Shown piece by piece: positions 27,628 through 36,606 of a DNA stretch of 64,000 nucleotides. Numbering within the stretch: the stretch's first letter is position 1; every line of letters begins with the position of its first letter. The position numbers were made by a program, and so were the translations under genes. Location of the stretch: positions 1-64,000 of the forward strand of contig JAFXXQ010000026.1 of assembly GCA_017542145.1 (NCBI GenBank). The letters are read 5' to 3'. Source of the DNA: Bacteroidaceae bacterium. Lineage in GTDB: Bacteria > Bacteroidota > Bacteroidia > Bacteroidales > Bacteroidaceae. A model generated the notes under the pieces. It worked only from the letters and a program-made list of their open reading frames with translations, searched no databases and was not told where the DNA came from.

Positions 27628-27816
27628 GTGGGATGTTTATAAACAGCGCCCCTGTTTATATAAACGCGGCCCGTGTTTATAAATAGCCCCTTGGGCTACG
27701 GATTTATTCCCTTGGGCTGTGCTGCCAGATGCTTGGGCTGGCAAATTAGTCCACTGGGTTGTGAGATTAGATGCTTGAGCTCTGAGAGCAGTTGCTTGGG
27801 CTGGCGTAACAAACAA
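27628..27816. repeat. 21-bp-period array A5 (9 units, largest in the window)
   Basis: TTGGGCT-type words start at 27691, 27712, 27733, 27754, 27775 and 27796, all exactly 21 bases apart. Upstream, GTTTATA-type units continue the period from about 27628. Units abut with no spacers. A 23-base core, CCCTTGGGCTACGGATTTAT plus TCC, is also found in array A4 in reverse orientation. Confidence 0.88.
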
Positions 27817-27911
27817 AGTCCCGCTACTTTCACAAGCAACGGGACCAATGATGCATCGTATTGAAAAAGTAAGCTTAAAAAAACCGGTTTATATCGTCAT
27901 TTGTTATTGTG

Positions 27912-29375
27912 TTATCTTACCAGTACTTTCTTCCCATTCTTGATGTAGATGCCCTTCTGCGTTCCGTCAGCAGGGCGGCCCGTGAGGTCGAAGAAGGACT
28001 CATCGGCTTCACTCAGCACGGCAGGCGAGACGTCCGTTCTGTCGTTGAGAGCCTCTTCTCGGACATCTTCTACAATCGCAGAGAAGTTGCCCCATAAGGC
28101 ATCGTTCTGATACTTCTCTTTAAAGCCCTGAGGACCATGCAGGATGCCGTAGTAGTTGCTGAAGGTGTTAGCAGCTATCTCGCACGGCTCTTGGGCATGG
28201 CAGTAGATGTGGACGGGATTGGCGATTCGTTCAAAGGCCTTCTTGCTAATTCGCGTGAGACTCTCAGGAAGGCTGATGGATGATAGCCTGACGCAGTAAT
28301 TAAAAGCCTGAGGCATAATTTCTTCGACACCTTCAGGAATCACGATTGACGTCAACAGAAGGCATTGGAAGAAGCATCGGGCTTGTATGGTGCGTAGACT
28401 GCCTGGCAGTTCGACGGACTTTAGGCCTAAGCAATTCTCAAAAGCATAGCTTGCTATTTCGGTAACACCCTCGGGAAACGCAATGGAAGGTAGGGAGTAG
28501 CAAAACCTGAACGCCTTTTCCTTAATGGATTTCAGGGTGCTCGGAAAGGCAACGGAAGTCAGGCTGCTACACCAATAAAAGGTGCCGAATTCTATGGTTG
28601 TAATCCCTTCAGGAATAGTTACAGAGGATAAAGCCGAACATTGTTCAAAGGCTTGGCCTCCTATATCAGTAACCCCTTCGGGAAGATTGATTGACTTGAG
28701 ATTCTTGCAGAACGCAAAAGCCGAATTGCCGATGAATTCAATGGTATTCGGAAGTTCTACCGAGGTAAAAGTGCAGCCCTTGAACGCTTTATTTTCAATG
28801 CCCGTTACGTCATACGTCACATCCCAATAGGTAAACTGTGAGGGGATGACAATGGTGTCAGGATTGGCATAGGCATCTGAAGGTGTATGCCCATAGATGT
28901 TTTTAGAAAGGCCTGTGACGGTAGCCTTTGTTCCTTCTACACGATATAATAGATATCCGTGCCTCACAATCGAACCGTCGGCTGTGGGAGTGGGCTTTTT
29001 CGCTCCAATGGAGAATTCGCCTCTCCACCAGTTGTAATGGTAGTAAATGTTCAACGCGTAATCTCCGTCGCGTATGCTGTTTTCCTCCAGGTTGATGGTA
29101 AATTCATTCGATGCAGAGAAATCGGTTTTGAAAAGACATTCTTTGTTCTCTCCCGTGATGGCAGCAGTAATGGGAAAGGAATAGGTAAGGGAGATGAAGA
29201 TGGTGTTACCTTCCAAGTAGGCCGAAGGAGGAGGAACGGCATCTCGGGCACGGTCGTCGTTGATGTTTCCGCCAGGAGTGTCTTTCACCAAAGGGATGTT
29301 GGTGCGGGCATAAGCCTTCCCTGCTGTCAGGAGTAGGAAGCAGAACAGGAGAAAATAATGTTTTGTTTTTTTCAT
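27912..29375 (-). CDS. Secreted BspA-type leucine-rich-repeat protein with DUF3244 N-terminus
   Basis: The product has 487 residues from ATG 29375, starting MKKTKHYFLLFCFLLLTAGK (signal peptide; cleavage near KAYA). DUF3244-like domain about 25-115 (ARTNIPLVKDTPGG, AYLEGNTIFISL). Then about nine BspA/LRR_5 repeats of 23 residues, for example LKSINLPEGVTDIGGQAFEQ. The C-terminal tail FDLTGRPADGTQKGIYIKNG then KKVLVR is the export-associated motif. BspA-type proteins act in adhesion or binding at the cell surface. The N-terminus, tail and promoter match the 17761-19515 gene, so the two are diverged paralogues with different central domains. Confidence 0.92.
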   Translation of the reverse strand: MKKTKHYFLLFCFLLLTAGKAYARTNIPLVKDTPGGNINDDRARDAVPPPSAYLEGNTIFISLTYSFPITAAITGENKECLFKTDFSASNEFTINLEENSIRDGDYALNIYYHYNWWRGEFSIGAKKPTPTADGSIVRHGYLLYRVEGTKATVTGLSKNIYGHTPSDAYANPDTIVIPSQFTYWDVTYDVTGIENKAFKGCTFTSVELPNTIEFIGNSAFAFCKNLKSINLPEGVTDIGGQAFEQCSALSSVTIPEGITTIEFGTFYWCSSLTSVAFPSTLKSIKEKAFRFCYSLPSIAFPEGVTEIASYAFENCLGLKSVELPGSLRTIQARCFFQCLLLTSIVIPEGVEEIMPQAFNYCVRLSSISLPESLTRISKKAFERIANPVHIYCHAQEPCEIAANTFSNYYGILHGPQGFKEKYQNDALWGNFSAIVEDVREEALNDRTDVSPAVLSEADESFFDLTGRPADGTQKGIYIKNGKKVLVR

Positions 29376-29409
29376 GACGATTGGTGATAGGCTTGTTACT
29401 TTTTCGCTG

Positions 29410-29449
29410 CAAAGTAAGATTGTTTTATTGTTTCTGCCAAGAAAAACAC
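29410..29449 (-). promoter_or_regulatory. Promoter of the 27912-29375 gene, TTTTTCTTG type
   Basis: Minus-strand TTTTTCTTG (TTG at 29440-29438), 20 bases, TTACTTTG (29417-29410), then CAGCG. Immediately upstream GCTGCAAAATGCTGCAATTT contains a direct repeat of GCTGCAA, shared with the promoter at 31273-31310. Confidence 0.72.
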
Positions 29450-29484
29450 GCTGCAAAATGCTGCAATTTCATTTGGTTTGGATT

Positions 29485-29511
29485 TTTCCCCGATGAAATG
29501 GGCGTTTTTTA
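29485..29511 (-). promoter_or_regulatory. Shared upstream element of the DUF3244 genes, copy 2
   Basis: CCCCGATGAAATGGGCG plus a T run (plus strand), nearly identical to 19612-19638. It lies 45-70 bases upstream of the -33 box, at a similar distance as the first copy. Confidence 0.45.
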
Positions 29512-29556
29512 AAACTTACTTTTTCTGAAGAAACAGGGGATTTGTTGCATTTTTAC

Positions 29557-31236
29557 TCAGGAGGCAGGGAAGAATAGGTTGAACAAATTGGCTGGCATTT
29601 TGTTTTTCAGCCTACTTTTCATAGCCGTAATGGTGGAATAGGCCGAGGAAAGGAAGAGGGCGATACTGTGGAGGTCGAAGCCGAGATAGTGGCAGACGAG
29701 GAAGGCGAATTCGCGCTCGTTGAGCTTGGGTGCTTCGCTCTTGACGGCGGTGCGGAAAGTGAGGAAGCAGGCGTTGATGTCGTGCGAGATGACGGTGGGG
29801 GCTTTCTTGTCGATATGGGGTGACGAGGCTTGCGCAGCTTCCGTCATGATTTCGTAGGCTGCTGTCTTTCGGAACAGTTCGCAGCAGCTGTCGAGGGTGT
29901 CCTGCAGGTTTCCGTACTTCTTCAACTGACTCTGGCGCAGCTTGTCCACGAGGGTGATGTAGTCGCTCTTCCGCTGACGGTCGTGCTGCAGAAACCACAG
30001 GATGAACAGGAGAAGCACCAACAGAAGGACAAAGGCAGAGAGCAGCCACGTCCGGCGCTGCTGGTCGTTCATCTGACGCCGTTCCAACTCCATCGCGTGG
30101 TTGTTCTGCAGGGACACAATCTCCTCGGAACGACGCAGTTCGCCGATGGAGTCAAGCAGCAGGGTGTATTGTTGGACGTAGAAGGCCAGCGAATCCGTCC
30201 GTCCCGTCAGGGGTGCCAACTCGGCCAACTCCTTGTAGTCGCAGCAAAGGGTGTGAATCTCATTGTCGTAGTGGAGGGATTGGCGGTAGTAGTGGTAGGC
30301 CGAGTCGGGCATCCCCAGCGCGTTGTAGGCATCGCCCTTCAGGCTGTAGTCCACGCCGAGGTAGCGGGCGTCGGTGAAGGCGATGTGACGGTCCACGTAG
30401 TCGAGGGCAACGGCATAGTCGTGGCTGTCGTGCAGGGCGAGCTTGGCCAACTGAAGCAGTGACTCGCCCTTGAGGAAGCGCGAAGAATAGGTGCTCTCCC
30501 ACGTGTCGTTGAAGCCCTGTCGCGCCTCGGCGTATTCCTTATTATATAAGTGGGCGAGGGCGGTGTGGTAGTTTATGTAGGCAAGGTCTTTCCAGCTCCC
30601 GGTTGCCTGGAGGCGTGCTGAGCAGGAGTGGAACGTGGTAAGGGCATCGTCGAGCATCTGACGATTCAGGTAGTGAATGCCCAGGTTCTGTTCGGCTAGA
30701 GAGTAGTAGCGGACAGTCGTATCAGGGAAGAGTTCCATAGCGCGCAGATAGGCTTCGATGGCTTTGAGGTCGTCCTTCTGTTCAGAGGCTACGCACCCCA
30801 GCGAATACCAGGCCATAGCCGCGTGGTAGTGCTTGCGACGAGGTGTGCCGTAGTAGTCCGTAGCGATGCGGACAAGGGAATCGGAGGTGAGGGGAACGAA
30901 GCACTTGTAGTCGGCCTGCGTGCGAAGGATGGCGTAAAGTGCAGCATCCCTGCGGGAAAAAGACTTCAGACTTACAGACTTCAGACTATCAGATAATACC
31001 TTTGCCTTCAAGCCTTTTCCCAAACATTCATCTGAAGTCTGGTAGTCTGAAGTCTGACAGTCTATATCCGAATTAAGAATGAGGCTGTCCAGCACGGTGC
31101 GGGCGGCGTGGGGGTCAGTCTCTAATAATGCCTCTGCCCGCTGCAGGGCGGCTCGATGTGAAGGGTTACCGCAGGAGGCTACACCCGCTGCCAGCAGCAG
31201 AAGAAGAGCGAAGAGGATGTTTGATGTGCGCTTCAC
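29557..31236 (-). CDS. TPR signalling lipoprotein with C-terminal regulator-like domain
   Basis: A 559-residue protein starting at GTG 31236, with a lipoprotein signal ending LLLLLAAGVASC. TPR-like repeats span about 110-340 (AAMAWYSLGCVASEQKDDLK, AEQNLGIHYLNRQMLDDALT). One membrane helix lies near 405-425 (LLSAFVLLLVLLLFILWFL). The cytoplasmic C-terminal part has NEREFAFLVCHYLGFDLHSI and AYSTITAMKSRLKNKM, like the helix-turn-helix end of Bacteroidota TPR regulators. A lipid anchor plus a membrane helix would be unusual. Residues about 54-93 are an in-frame insertion of repeat DNA (30955-31078). Confidence 0.82.
   Translation of the reverse strand: MKRTSNILFALLLLLAAGVASCGNPSHRAALQRAEALLETDPHAARTVLDSLILNSDIDCQTSDYQTSDECLGKGLKAKVLSDSLKSVSLKSFSRRDAALYAILRTQADYKCFVPLTSDSLVRIATDYYGTPRRKHYHAAMAWYSLGCVASEQKDDLKAIEAYLRAMELFPDTTVRYYSLAEQNLGIHYLNRQMLDDALTTFHSCSARLQATGSWKDLAYINYHTALAHLYNKEYAEARQGFNDTWESTYSSRFLKGESLLQLAKLALHDSHDYAVALDYVDRHIAFTDARYLGVDYSLKGDAYNALGMPDSAYHYYRQSLHYDNEIHTLCCDYKELAELAPLTGRTDSLAFYVQQYTLLLDSIGELRRSEEIVSLQNNHAMELERRQMNDQQRRTWLLSAFVLLLVLLLFILWFLQHDRQRKSDYITLVDKLRQSQLKKYGNLQDTLDSCCELFRKTAAYEIMTEAAQASSPHIDKKAPTVISHDINACFLTFRTAVKSEAPKLNEREFAFLVCHYLGFDLHSIALFLSSAYSTITAMKSRLKNKMPANLFNLFFPAS
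30955..31078. repeat. In-frame 7/8-bp repeat insertion forming an inverted repeat
   Basis: Words CTTCAGA/CTTACAGA on one side and TCTGAAG/TCTGGTAG on the other recur every 7-8 bases. Segments 30968-30990 and 31041-31063 are reverse complements at 20 of 23 positions. The insertion stays in frame within the TPR lipoprotein gene and encodes a Ser/Lys-rich stretch (SDSLKSVSLKSFS). Confidence 0.7.
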
Positions 31237-31272
31237 GACGATTTTTTTGTGGGGTTATGGCTTTTTTCGCTG

Positions 31273-31310
31273 CAAAGAAAAGATGTTTTTTCGTCCCTAC
31301 CAAGAAAAAT
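31273..31310 (-). promoter_or_regulatory. Promoter of the TPR lipoprotein gene, TTTTTCTTG type
   Basis: Minus-strand TTTTTCTTG (TTG at 31303-31301), 20 bases, TTTCTTTG (31280-31273), CAGCG. The GCTGCAAAATGCTGCAATTT element again lies directly upstream (to about 31330). Confidence 0.72.
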
Positions 31311-31377
31311 ACGCTGCAAAATGCTGCAATTTGCAGAAAGAGGGCAGCAAAAAAGCGGAAAACACGCAGGAAGGCGG

Positions 31378-31962
31378 TCAAAGGATGTCGTTTTCGACAA
31401 GCCAGATGATTTCCTCCAGCTCGGCATCGGCACCCTCGGGATCGTAGCCATTCTTGAGGCTGGCGCCGAAGAGGGCGGCAAAAGCCTGATAAAATGTGGC
31501 GCGGAATTTGCCGCGGAAAACAACGATGAGGTCGTAGCCCGTCTGGTTGCACTCGCGGTCAACCAGCTTGATGAGCATCTTACCCTGGCGGAGCGTCAGC
31601 TGCTTCATGCGAGGCGTGTAGGTGGACATGAGGTCTTTTTCGACCTTCTTCATGTGGCGTTCGCGTGCCTTGTCGTCGGGAAGCGTCTGCATGTACTCAT
31701 AGGTCTCGATGATGATGCCGCGAATCTCCTGCGCCAAAGGGAGCGTCTTCTTGATATCACGCACGTTGCGCCAGTACTCCTTCTCCGTCCGACGGTTCTT
31801 GAACTTGGGCGGGCTGTAGATATAGACATCGCGCATGTGGATGACGGGGATGGTGTCGCCCTCATAGATATCGACAGGCAGGGCGTTGTCGGTATAGATC
31901 TGGGCAGAGGCTGTAAGCGTTGTTGCAGCCAGCCACACGAGGGCGATGAGATGTCGATGCAT
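31378..31962 (-). CDS. DUF4294 family secreted protein
   Basis: The product has 194 residues from ATG 31962, beginning MHRHLIALVWLAATTLTASAQ (signal peptide). A GTG at 31971 adds MKR and is equally placed; it lies just 5 bases after a perfect -7 box TACATTTG (31983-31976). Family marks are VIHMRDVYIYSPPKFKNRRT and EYWRNVRDIKKTLPLAQEIR. DUF4294 has no known function but is conserved in Bacteroidota. Divergent from the outer-membrane HhH protein gene. Confidence 0.88.
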   Translation of the reverse strand: MHRHLIALVWLAATTLTASAQIYTDNALPVDIYEGDTIPVIHMRDVYIYSPPKFKNRRTEKEYWRNVRDIKKTLPLAQEIRGIIIETYEYMQTLPDDKARERHMKKVEKDLMSTYTPRMKQLTLRQGKMLIKLVDRECNQTGYDLIVVFRGKFRATFYQAFAALFGASLKNGYDPEGADAELEEIIWLVENDIL

Positions 31963-31975
31963 GCGTTTCACGCTG

Positions 31976-32045
31976 CAAATGTACGCAAAGAGTTTCATTT
32001 TCGGGATAAAATGTGGCGTTTGTTTGTGTTTTTTTGCTATTTTTG
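31976..32045. promoter_or_regulatory. Divergent promoters giving near-leaderless transcripts
   Basis: TACATTTG (minus, 31983-31976) stands 4 bases before GTG 31971, and TATTTTTG (plus, 32038-32045) stands 4 bases before ATG 32050. A start about 7 bases beyond the -7 centre would leave almost no 5' leader on either mRNA. Confidence 0.55.
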
Positions 32046-32049
32046 CACC

Positions 32050-34140
32050 ATGAAAAGGCTTTTTTATGCATTGGTCCTGTCGTTTGTCCTCTTTTTCTGG
32101 AGGATGGAGGCGTTTGCGCAAGGAAGAAACACATCGCTCCCAGCCTCCGTATGGGACGACTTGCTGGCGCAGCGCCTCATGGCCGAGGATGAGGGCACAG
32201 AGTGGGAGAACCTCGTGGAGGAGTTGGCCTATCGGTACGAGCACCCCATCTGCATCAACACCGCCACCCGCGAGGAGCTTGAGCAGTTGTTCTTCCTGTC
32301 GCCCCGTCAGGTGGAGGACATACTTTTTCACATCGATGTCGACGGGCCGCTGCACGCGCCAGGCGGGCTGGCACTCATCCCCTCGCTCGACTACTATACC
32401 CGTCGGCTGCTGGCCTGCTTCCTGACCTTCGATGTGCCGAAAAAGTCCGATGAAATGGGCGATTTTTGCGATTGGGTGACGAAGGGAAAGAGTGCTGTGA
32501 TGAGCCGGATGGACGTCCCTCTCTACACGCGGGCGGGGAACGAGCCTTTTACGCAAAGCGAGTGGGAGGCGCACCCATCGCGCCACTACTGGGGCAATGC
32601 GCTGTATGGTTCGGTGCGTTATAGCTATCGCTACCGGGAGCATCTTTTCTGGGGACTGTCAGCGGAGAAAGATGCTGGGGAGCCCTTCCTGACGCGAGGC
32701 CCCGATGGTAAGCTGCTGGGGCGCAAGGGATTTGACTTCTACTCGGGTTACGTCCAGGTAAAAGATTTGGGCAGGCTGCACAACCTCACGCTGGGCACAT
32801 ACCGCCTGAACTTCGGGCAGGGGCTGGTGATGAATACGAACTTCGCGTTAGGCAAGAATATGATGCTGAGCAATTTGGGGCGCCCAGCCACGGCAGAGCC
32901 CATCAGCCGTCACGGAGGGACAAACGAGACGGACTACCTGCGCGGAGCCGCGGCCACGGTGCGCATTAGGGAGGTGGACGTCACGGGTTTTGCCTCCTAC
33001 AGACGCTACGACGCATCGATGGTGAAGGACTCCATCAGCACCTTTCTGACAACGGGCAAGCACCGCACCACGCCCGAGATGCAGAAGGCGGGCAACGTGA
33101 GAGGTATGTTGGCAGGAGGACACCTCAGATACAGCTGGAACGGCCTCCACGTGGGGGCTACGGGGCTGTGGCAGCACTACGATCATGCCATCAACAAGGG
33201 GCATCTGACGTATAAGGCATACTATCCCGAAGGGCGTACCTTCACCAACTGGAGTGCCGACTATGCCTTCTACCGTCGCTTCGTCACCCTTGTCGGCGAG
33301 ACGGCAGTAAGTGGCAACGGAGGTTGGGCAACAATGAACACTATGCGCGTGGAACCCTTTGAGCAAGTGACGTTTACCCTGCTTCATCGGCATTATTCGC
33401 GCAGCTATTGGGGCCTCCAGTCCAACGCCTTCCGCGAAGGTGGTGAGGTGAGGAACGAACGTGGCCTCTATCTTGGGGTGGACGTGCAGCGCCTGCGCAA
33501 CTGGAGATTCAATGCCTATGCCGACCTGTTCCGCTTCCCCGAGCCGCGCTATCGGGTGGACGAGCCTTCGAAGGGGGCTGACCTGATGGCCTCGGCTCTC
33601 TATAGCCCGAACGAAGGGCTCTCGGTGTTTGCCCGCTATCGGTGTAAGGTGAAGGAACGTAATGTGTTGTCAGGCTATTCGTTCAGCGGGCTGTTCCGCG
33701 AGGTGACGCAGCGCATCCGCCTGCAAACGGATGTGGCGCTGACATCTTCGTGGCGTATGCTGGGCACCGTGGATTACTGCCAGGTGAATGCCGAGAAGGT
33801 GGACTACGGCTTCCGCGTGGCTGACAGAGTGACGTGGACGCATCCAGTCAAGTCCATTCACGTCAATGGCGAGCTCTCGTGGTTCCACACAACGGCTTGG
33901 GCAGCACGCCTCTACGGCTATGAGCGCGGGCTACTCTATGCCTACAACTATCGTTCGTACTACGGACAGGGACTACGTGGGGCGCTGATGGCAGACTGTA
34001 AAGTGTTCAACAGCCTGGTCTGCACCGTCAAAGTGGGATGGACACACTTCTTCGACCGTGATGAAATCGGCACGGATGCCGAACGGATTCCCCAGAACCA
34101 CACCGAGGACCTTGCCCTTCAGCTTCGGTATACGTTCTGA
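32050..34140 (+). CDS. Helix-hairpin-helix outer-membrane beta-barrel protein
   Basis: The product has 696 residues from ATG 32050, with signal peptide MKRLFYALVLSFVLFFWRME and cleavage near AFAQ. A longer reading in the frame runs back through the opposite gene and is not used. After the signal there is an HhH motif (ICINTATREELEQLFFLSPR). The rest has alternating aromatic beta-strands (YSGYVQVKDLGRLHNLTLGT, LRFGQGLV-like LNFGQGLVMNTNF) and ends LALQLRYTF, with the terminal aromatic of a barrel. Members are common in Bacteroidota and annotated as helix-hairpin-helix domain proteins. The role of the HhH outside the cytoplasm is unknown. Confidence 0.85.
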   Translation: MKRLFYALVLSFVLFFWRMEAFAQGRNTSLPASVWDDLLAQRLMAEDEGTEWENLVEELAYRYEHPICINTATREELEQLFFLSPRQVEDILFHIDVDGPLHAPGGLALIPSLDYYTRRLLACFLTFDVPKKSDEMGDFCDWVTKGKSAVMSRMDVPLYTRAGNEPFTQSEWEAHPSRHYWGNALYGSVRYSYRYREHLFWGLSAEKDAGEPFLTRGPDGKLLGRKGFDFYSGYVQVKDLGRLHNLTLGTYRLNFGQGLVMNTNFALGKNMMLSNLGRPATAEPISRHGGTNETDYLRGAAATVRIREVDVTGFASYRRYDASMVKDSISTFLTTGKHRTTPEMQKAGNVRGMLAGGHLRYSWNGLHVGATGLWQHYDHAINKGHLTYKAYYPEGRTFTNWSADYAFYRRFVTLVGETAVSGNGGWATMNTMRVEPFEQVTFTLLHRHYSRSYWGLQSNAFREGGEVRNERGLYLGVDVQRLRNWRFNAYADLFRFPEPRYRVDEPSKGADLMASALYSPNEGLSVFARYRCKVKERNVLSGYSFSGLFREVTQRIRLQTDVALTSSWRMLGTVDYCQVNAEKVDYGFRVADRVTWTHPVKSIHVNGELSWFHTTAWAARLYGYERGLLYAYNYRSYYGQGLRGALMADCKVFNSLVCTVKVGWTHFFDRDEIGTDAERIPQNHTEDLALQLRYTF

Positions 34141-34192
34141 AAAAAAGCCACAATTAACAGAAAAAAAACGGCACTACAATCAGAAAAACAAT

Positions 34193-34222
34193 GAACCGCA
34201 ACCTTTCTGCGGGCTGCGGTTC
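34193..34222 (-). terminator. Terminator of rpsO
   Basis: GAACCGCA (34193-34200) pairs with TGCGGTTC (34215-34222). On the minus strand it is followed by ATTGTTTTTCTG, 40 bases after the rpsO stop. It may serve the convergent gene as well. Confidence 0.65.
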
Positions 34223-34262
34223 AAAGCGGAGGTTTTTCGTACCTATGAATCCTTGCAGGGCC

Positions 34263-34532
34263 TTACTTGCGGAGGCCGAGAGACTTGATGATAGCACGGT
34301 AGCGCTCGATGTCCTTCTCCTTCAAGTAGTTCAGAAGGGCGCGACGCTTGGCAACCAGCTTCGTCAGAGCACGGGAGGTACTATGATCTTTATGGTTCAC
34401 CTTCAGGTGCTCCGTCAGGTGGGAAATACGGTATGAGAACAAAGCAATCTGGCTCTCGGGAGAACCAGTGTCCGTGTTAGACTTTCCGTATTGTCCAAAG
34501 ATCTCCTGTTTTTTCTCTGGGGTTAAATACAT
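34263..34532 (-). CDS. rpsO: 30S ribosomal protein S15
   Basis: An 89-residue primary 16S rRNA-binding protein of the small subunit. Starts [19 protein letters not shown] and contains the S15 signature [20 protein letters not shown] and [16 protein letters not shown]; ends LGLRK. ATG 34532 gives the family length. Single gene with its own promoter (34586-34616). Confidence 0.98.
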   Translation of the reverse strand: MYLTPEKKQEIFGQYGKSNTDTGSPESQIALFSYRISHLTEHLKVNHKDHSTSRALTKLVAKRRALLNYLKEKDIERYRAIIKSLGLRK

Positions 34533-34585
34533 AATGTTGTTTGAATTAAATAAAAAATACACACTGCTTTTTTCAAAAGCGGCTG

Positions 34586-34616
34586 CAAAGGTACGGCAAC
34601 TTCGGTAAACCACCAA
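34586..34616 (-). promoter_or_regulatory. Promoter of rpsO
   Basis: Minus-strand TTG (34616-34614), 20 bases, TACCTTTG (34593-34586). Confidence 0.8.
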
Positions 34617-34709
34617 ATAAAATGGTAAGTTTTTTTGTTTTTCCACGGCGCAGACGTTAAAGGCTGTTATTATTTAAAGAGGTACACGCGAGAAATCAGA
34701 AAAAATTTG

Positions 34710-34717
34710 TACTTTTG
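34710..34717 (+). promoter_or_regulatory. -7 element of typA
   Basis: TACTTTTG, 27 bases before ATG 34745. No TTG stands at the usual distance. Confidence 0.6.
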
Positions 34718-34744
34718 CGGCGTTTTTTGAAAAAAGGAAAAAGA

Positions 34745-36541
34745 ATGCAGGATATCAGGAACATTGCCATCATTGCCCACGTGGATCACGGCAAGACGAC
34801 GCTGGTGGACAAGATGATGCTGGCGGGCCATCTCTTTAAGAATGATAAGGCTGACGCCGAGTGCGTGCTGGATAGTAATGATTTGGAGCGCGAGAGAGGT
34901 ATTACGATTTTGTCGAAGAACGTTTCTATAGTCTATAAAGGCGTGAAAATAAACATTATCGACACCCCTGGACACAGCGACTTCGGCGGTGAGGTAGAAC
35001 GTGTGCTGAATATGGCTGACGGCTGCCTGCTGTTGGTGGATGCCTTCGAGGGGCCGATGCCGCAGACGCGATTTGTGTTACAGAAGGCGCTGCAGATAGG
35101 GCTGAAACCCATCGTCGTGGTGAACAAAGTGGATAAGCCGAACTGCCGTCCTGACGAAGTGCACGAAATGGTGTTCGACTTGATGTTTGCACTCGATGCC
35201 ACGGAAGAGCAACTGGACTTCCCCGTGGTATTCGGCTCGGCAAAGCAGGGCTGGATGGGGGCAGACTGGAAGACACCCACGACGGACATCACCTACCTGC
35301 TGGACCAGATTGTGGAGCACATCCCTGCGCCTCCGATGCTGGATGGCACACCGCAGATGCTCATCACGAGCCTCGACTACAGCCCTTATACGGGCCGCAT
35401 TGCCGTGGGACGTGTCCACCGCGGGACGCTGAAGGACGGTACGGCGGTGACGCTGGTGCATAGGGACGGCACGCAGGAGAAGGCGAAAATCAAGGAGTTG
35501 CATACCTTCGAAGGTATGACACACCGTCGCACAGAGAGCGTGGGCAGCGGCGATATCTGCGCAATTATCGGGTTGGAACACTTTGAGATAGGCGATACCA
35601 TCTGCGATGCCGAAGCACCCGAAGCTTTGGAGCCCATTGCCATTGACGAGCCTACGATGTCGATGCTGTTCACTATCAACGACTCACCCTTTTTCGGGCG
35701 TGAGGGCAAGTATGTCACCTCGCGCCATATCCAGGAAAGGCTTGACAGAGAGCTGGAGAAGAATCTGGCGTTGCGCGTGACGAAAAGCGAGGAAGAAGAT
35801 AAATGGACGGTATTCGGGCGTGGCGTGCTGCATCTTAGCGTGCTTATCGAAACGATGCGCCGCGAAGGCTACGAGCTGCAAGTGGGCCAGCCGCAGGTGA
35901 TTTACAAGGAGATAGACGGACGCAGGTGCGAGCCCATCGAGGAGCTGACCATTAACGTGCCCGAGGAGTATGCCTCGAAAATGATTGATATGGTGACGCG
36001 CCGGAAGGGCGAAATGCTGTTGATGGATACGCAGGGCGACCGTATCAACATTGAGTTTGAGATACCGTCGCGCGGCATTATCGGACTGCGTACCAACGTG
36101 CTGACGGCTTCGGCTGGCGAAGCCATTATGGCACATCGGTTCAAGAACTACCAGCCTTATAAGGGTGACATTGAGCGGCGTACAAACGGCTCGATGGTAG
36201 CTATGGAAACAGGTACGGCGTTTGCCTATGCCATCGACCATCTTCAGGACCGCGGCAAGTTCTTCATCCACCCGCAGGAGGAGGTCTATGCAGGTCAGGT
36301 GGTGGGTGAGCACGTTCACGATAATGACTTGGTAATTAACGTCACAAAGAGCAAGCAGCTGACGAATATGCGTGCTAGCGGTGCTGATGAGAAAGCACAT
36401 ATTGCGCCGCCCGTCATCTTCTCGTTGGAGGAGGCGCTGGAGTATATCAAGGAAGACGAGTACGTGGAAGTGACGCCCAAGTCGATGCGAATGAGGAAAA
36501 TCATCCTTGATGCGCTCGAACGGAAGAGAGCTGCCAGATAA
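34745..36541 (+). CDS. typA: Translational GTPase TypA/BipA
   Basis: An EF-G-like ribosome-binding GTPase involved in 50S assembly and stress adaptation. The product has 598 residues. G1 [18 protein letters not shown]2 in ERERGITI, G3 [17 protein letters not shown]4 VVNKVDKPN. Domains II and III and the BipA-specific C-terminal region ([17 protein letters not shown]) follow. ATG 34745 starts [17 protein letters not shown]; an upstream in-frame codon gives only a basic leader overlapping the -7 box region. Confidence 0.98.
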   Translation: MQDIRNIAIIAHVDHGKTTLVDKMMLAGHLFKNDKADAECVLDSNDLERERGITILSKNVSIVYKGVKINIIDTPGHSDFGGEVERVLNMADGCLLLVDAFEGPMPQTRFVLQKALQIGLKPIVVVNKVDKPNCRPDEVHEMVFDLMFALDATEEQLDFPVVFGSAKQGWMGADWKTPTTDITYLLDQIVEHIPAPPMLDGTPQMLITSLDYSPYTGRIAVGRVHRGTLKDGTAVTLVHRDGTQEKAKIKELHTFEGMTHRRTESVGSGDICAIIGLEHFEIGDTICDAEAPEALEPIAIDEPTMSMLFTINDSPFFGREGKYVTSRHIQERLDRELEKNLALRVTKSEEEDKWTVFGRGVLHLSVLIETMRREGYELQVGQPQVIYKEIDGRRCEPIEELTINVPEEYASKMIDMVTRRKGEMLLMDTQGDRINIEFEIPSRGIIGLRTNVLTASAGEAIMAHRFKNYQPYKGDIERRTNGSMVAMETGTAFAYAIDHLQDRGKFFIHPQEEVYAGQVVGEHVHDNDLVINVTKSKQLTNMRASGADEKAHIAPPVIFSLEEALEYIKEDEYVEVTPKSMRMRKIILDALERKRAAR

Positions 36542-36542
36542 T

Positions 36543-36606
36543 TTTAGTTTAGCGTTAAGAATCAAGAGTTAAGAGATAATGTCACGGTGTCACGGTGTCA
36601 CGGCTG
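36543..36606. repeat. 7- and 8-bp tandem repeats at a gene start
   Basis: GCGTTAA, GAATCAA, GAGTTAA, GAGATAA (period 7) run directly into three copies of TGTCACGG (period 8). The start codon and first residues of the next gene lie in the 8-bp copies. Confidence 0.7.

Noticed and set aside
27628..27816. CRISPR array
   Set aside because: Units abut at 21 bases with no unique spacers of constant length, the units are diverged, and no cas genes are present. The same applies to the other 21-bp arrays.
32094..34137. Long frames on other strands within plus-strand genes (also in gltB, typA, mutS)
   Set aside because: GC-rich Bacteroidota genes leave long shadow frames; none carries a recognisable domain and all overlap confirmed genes.
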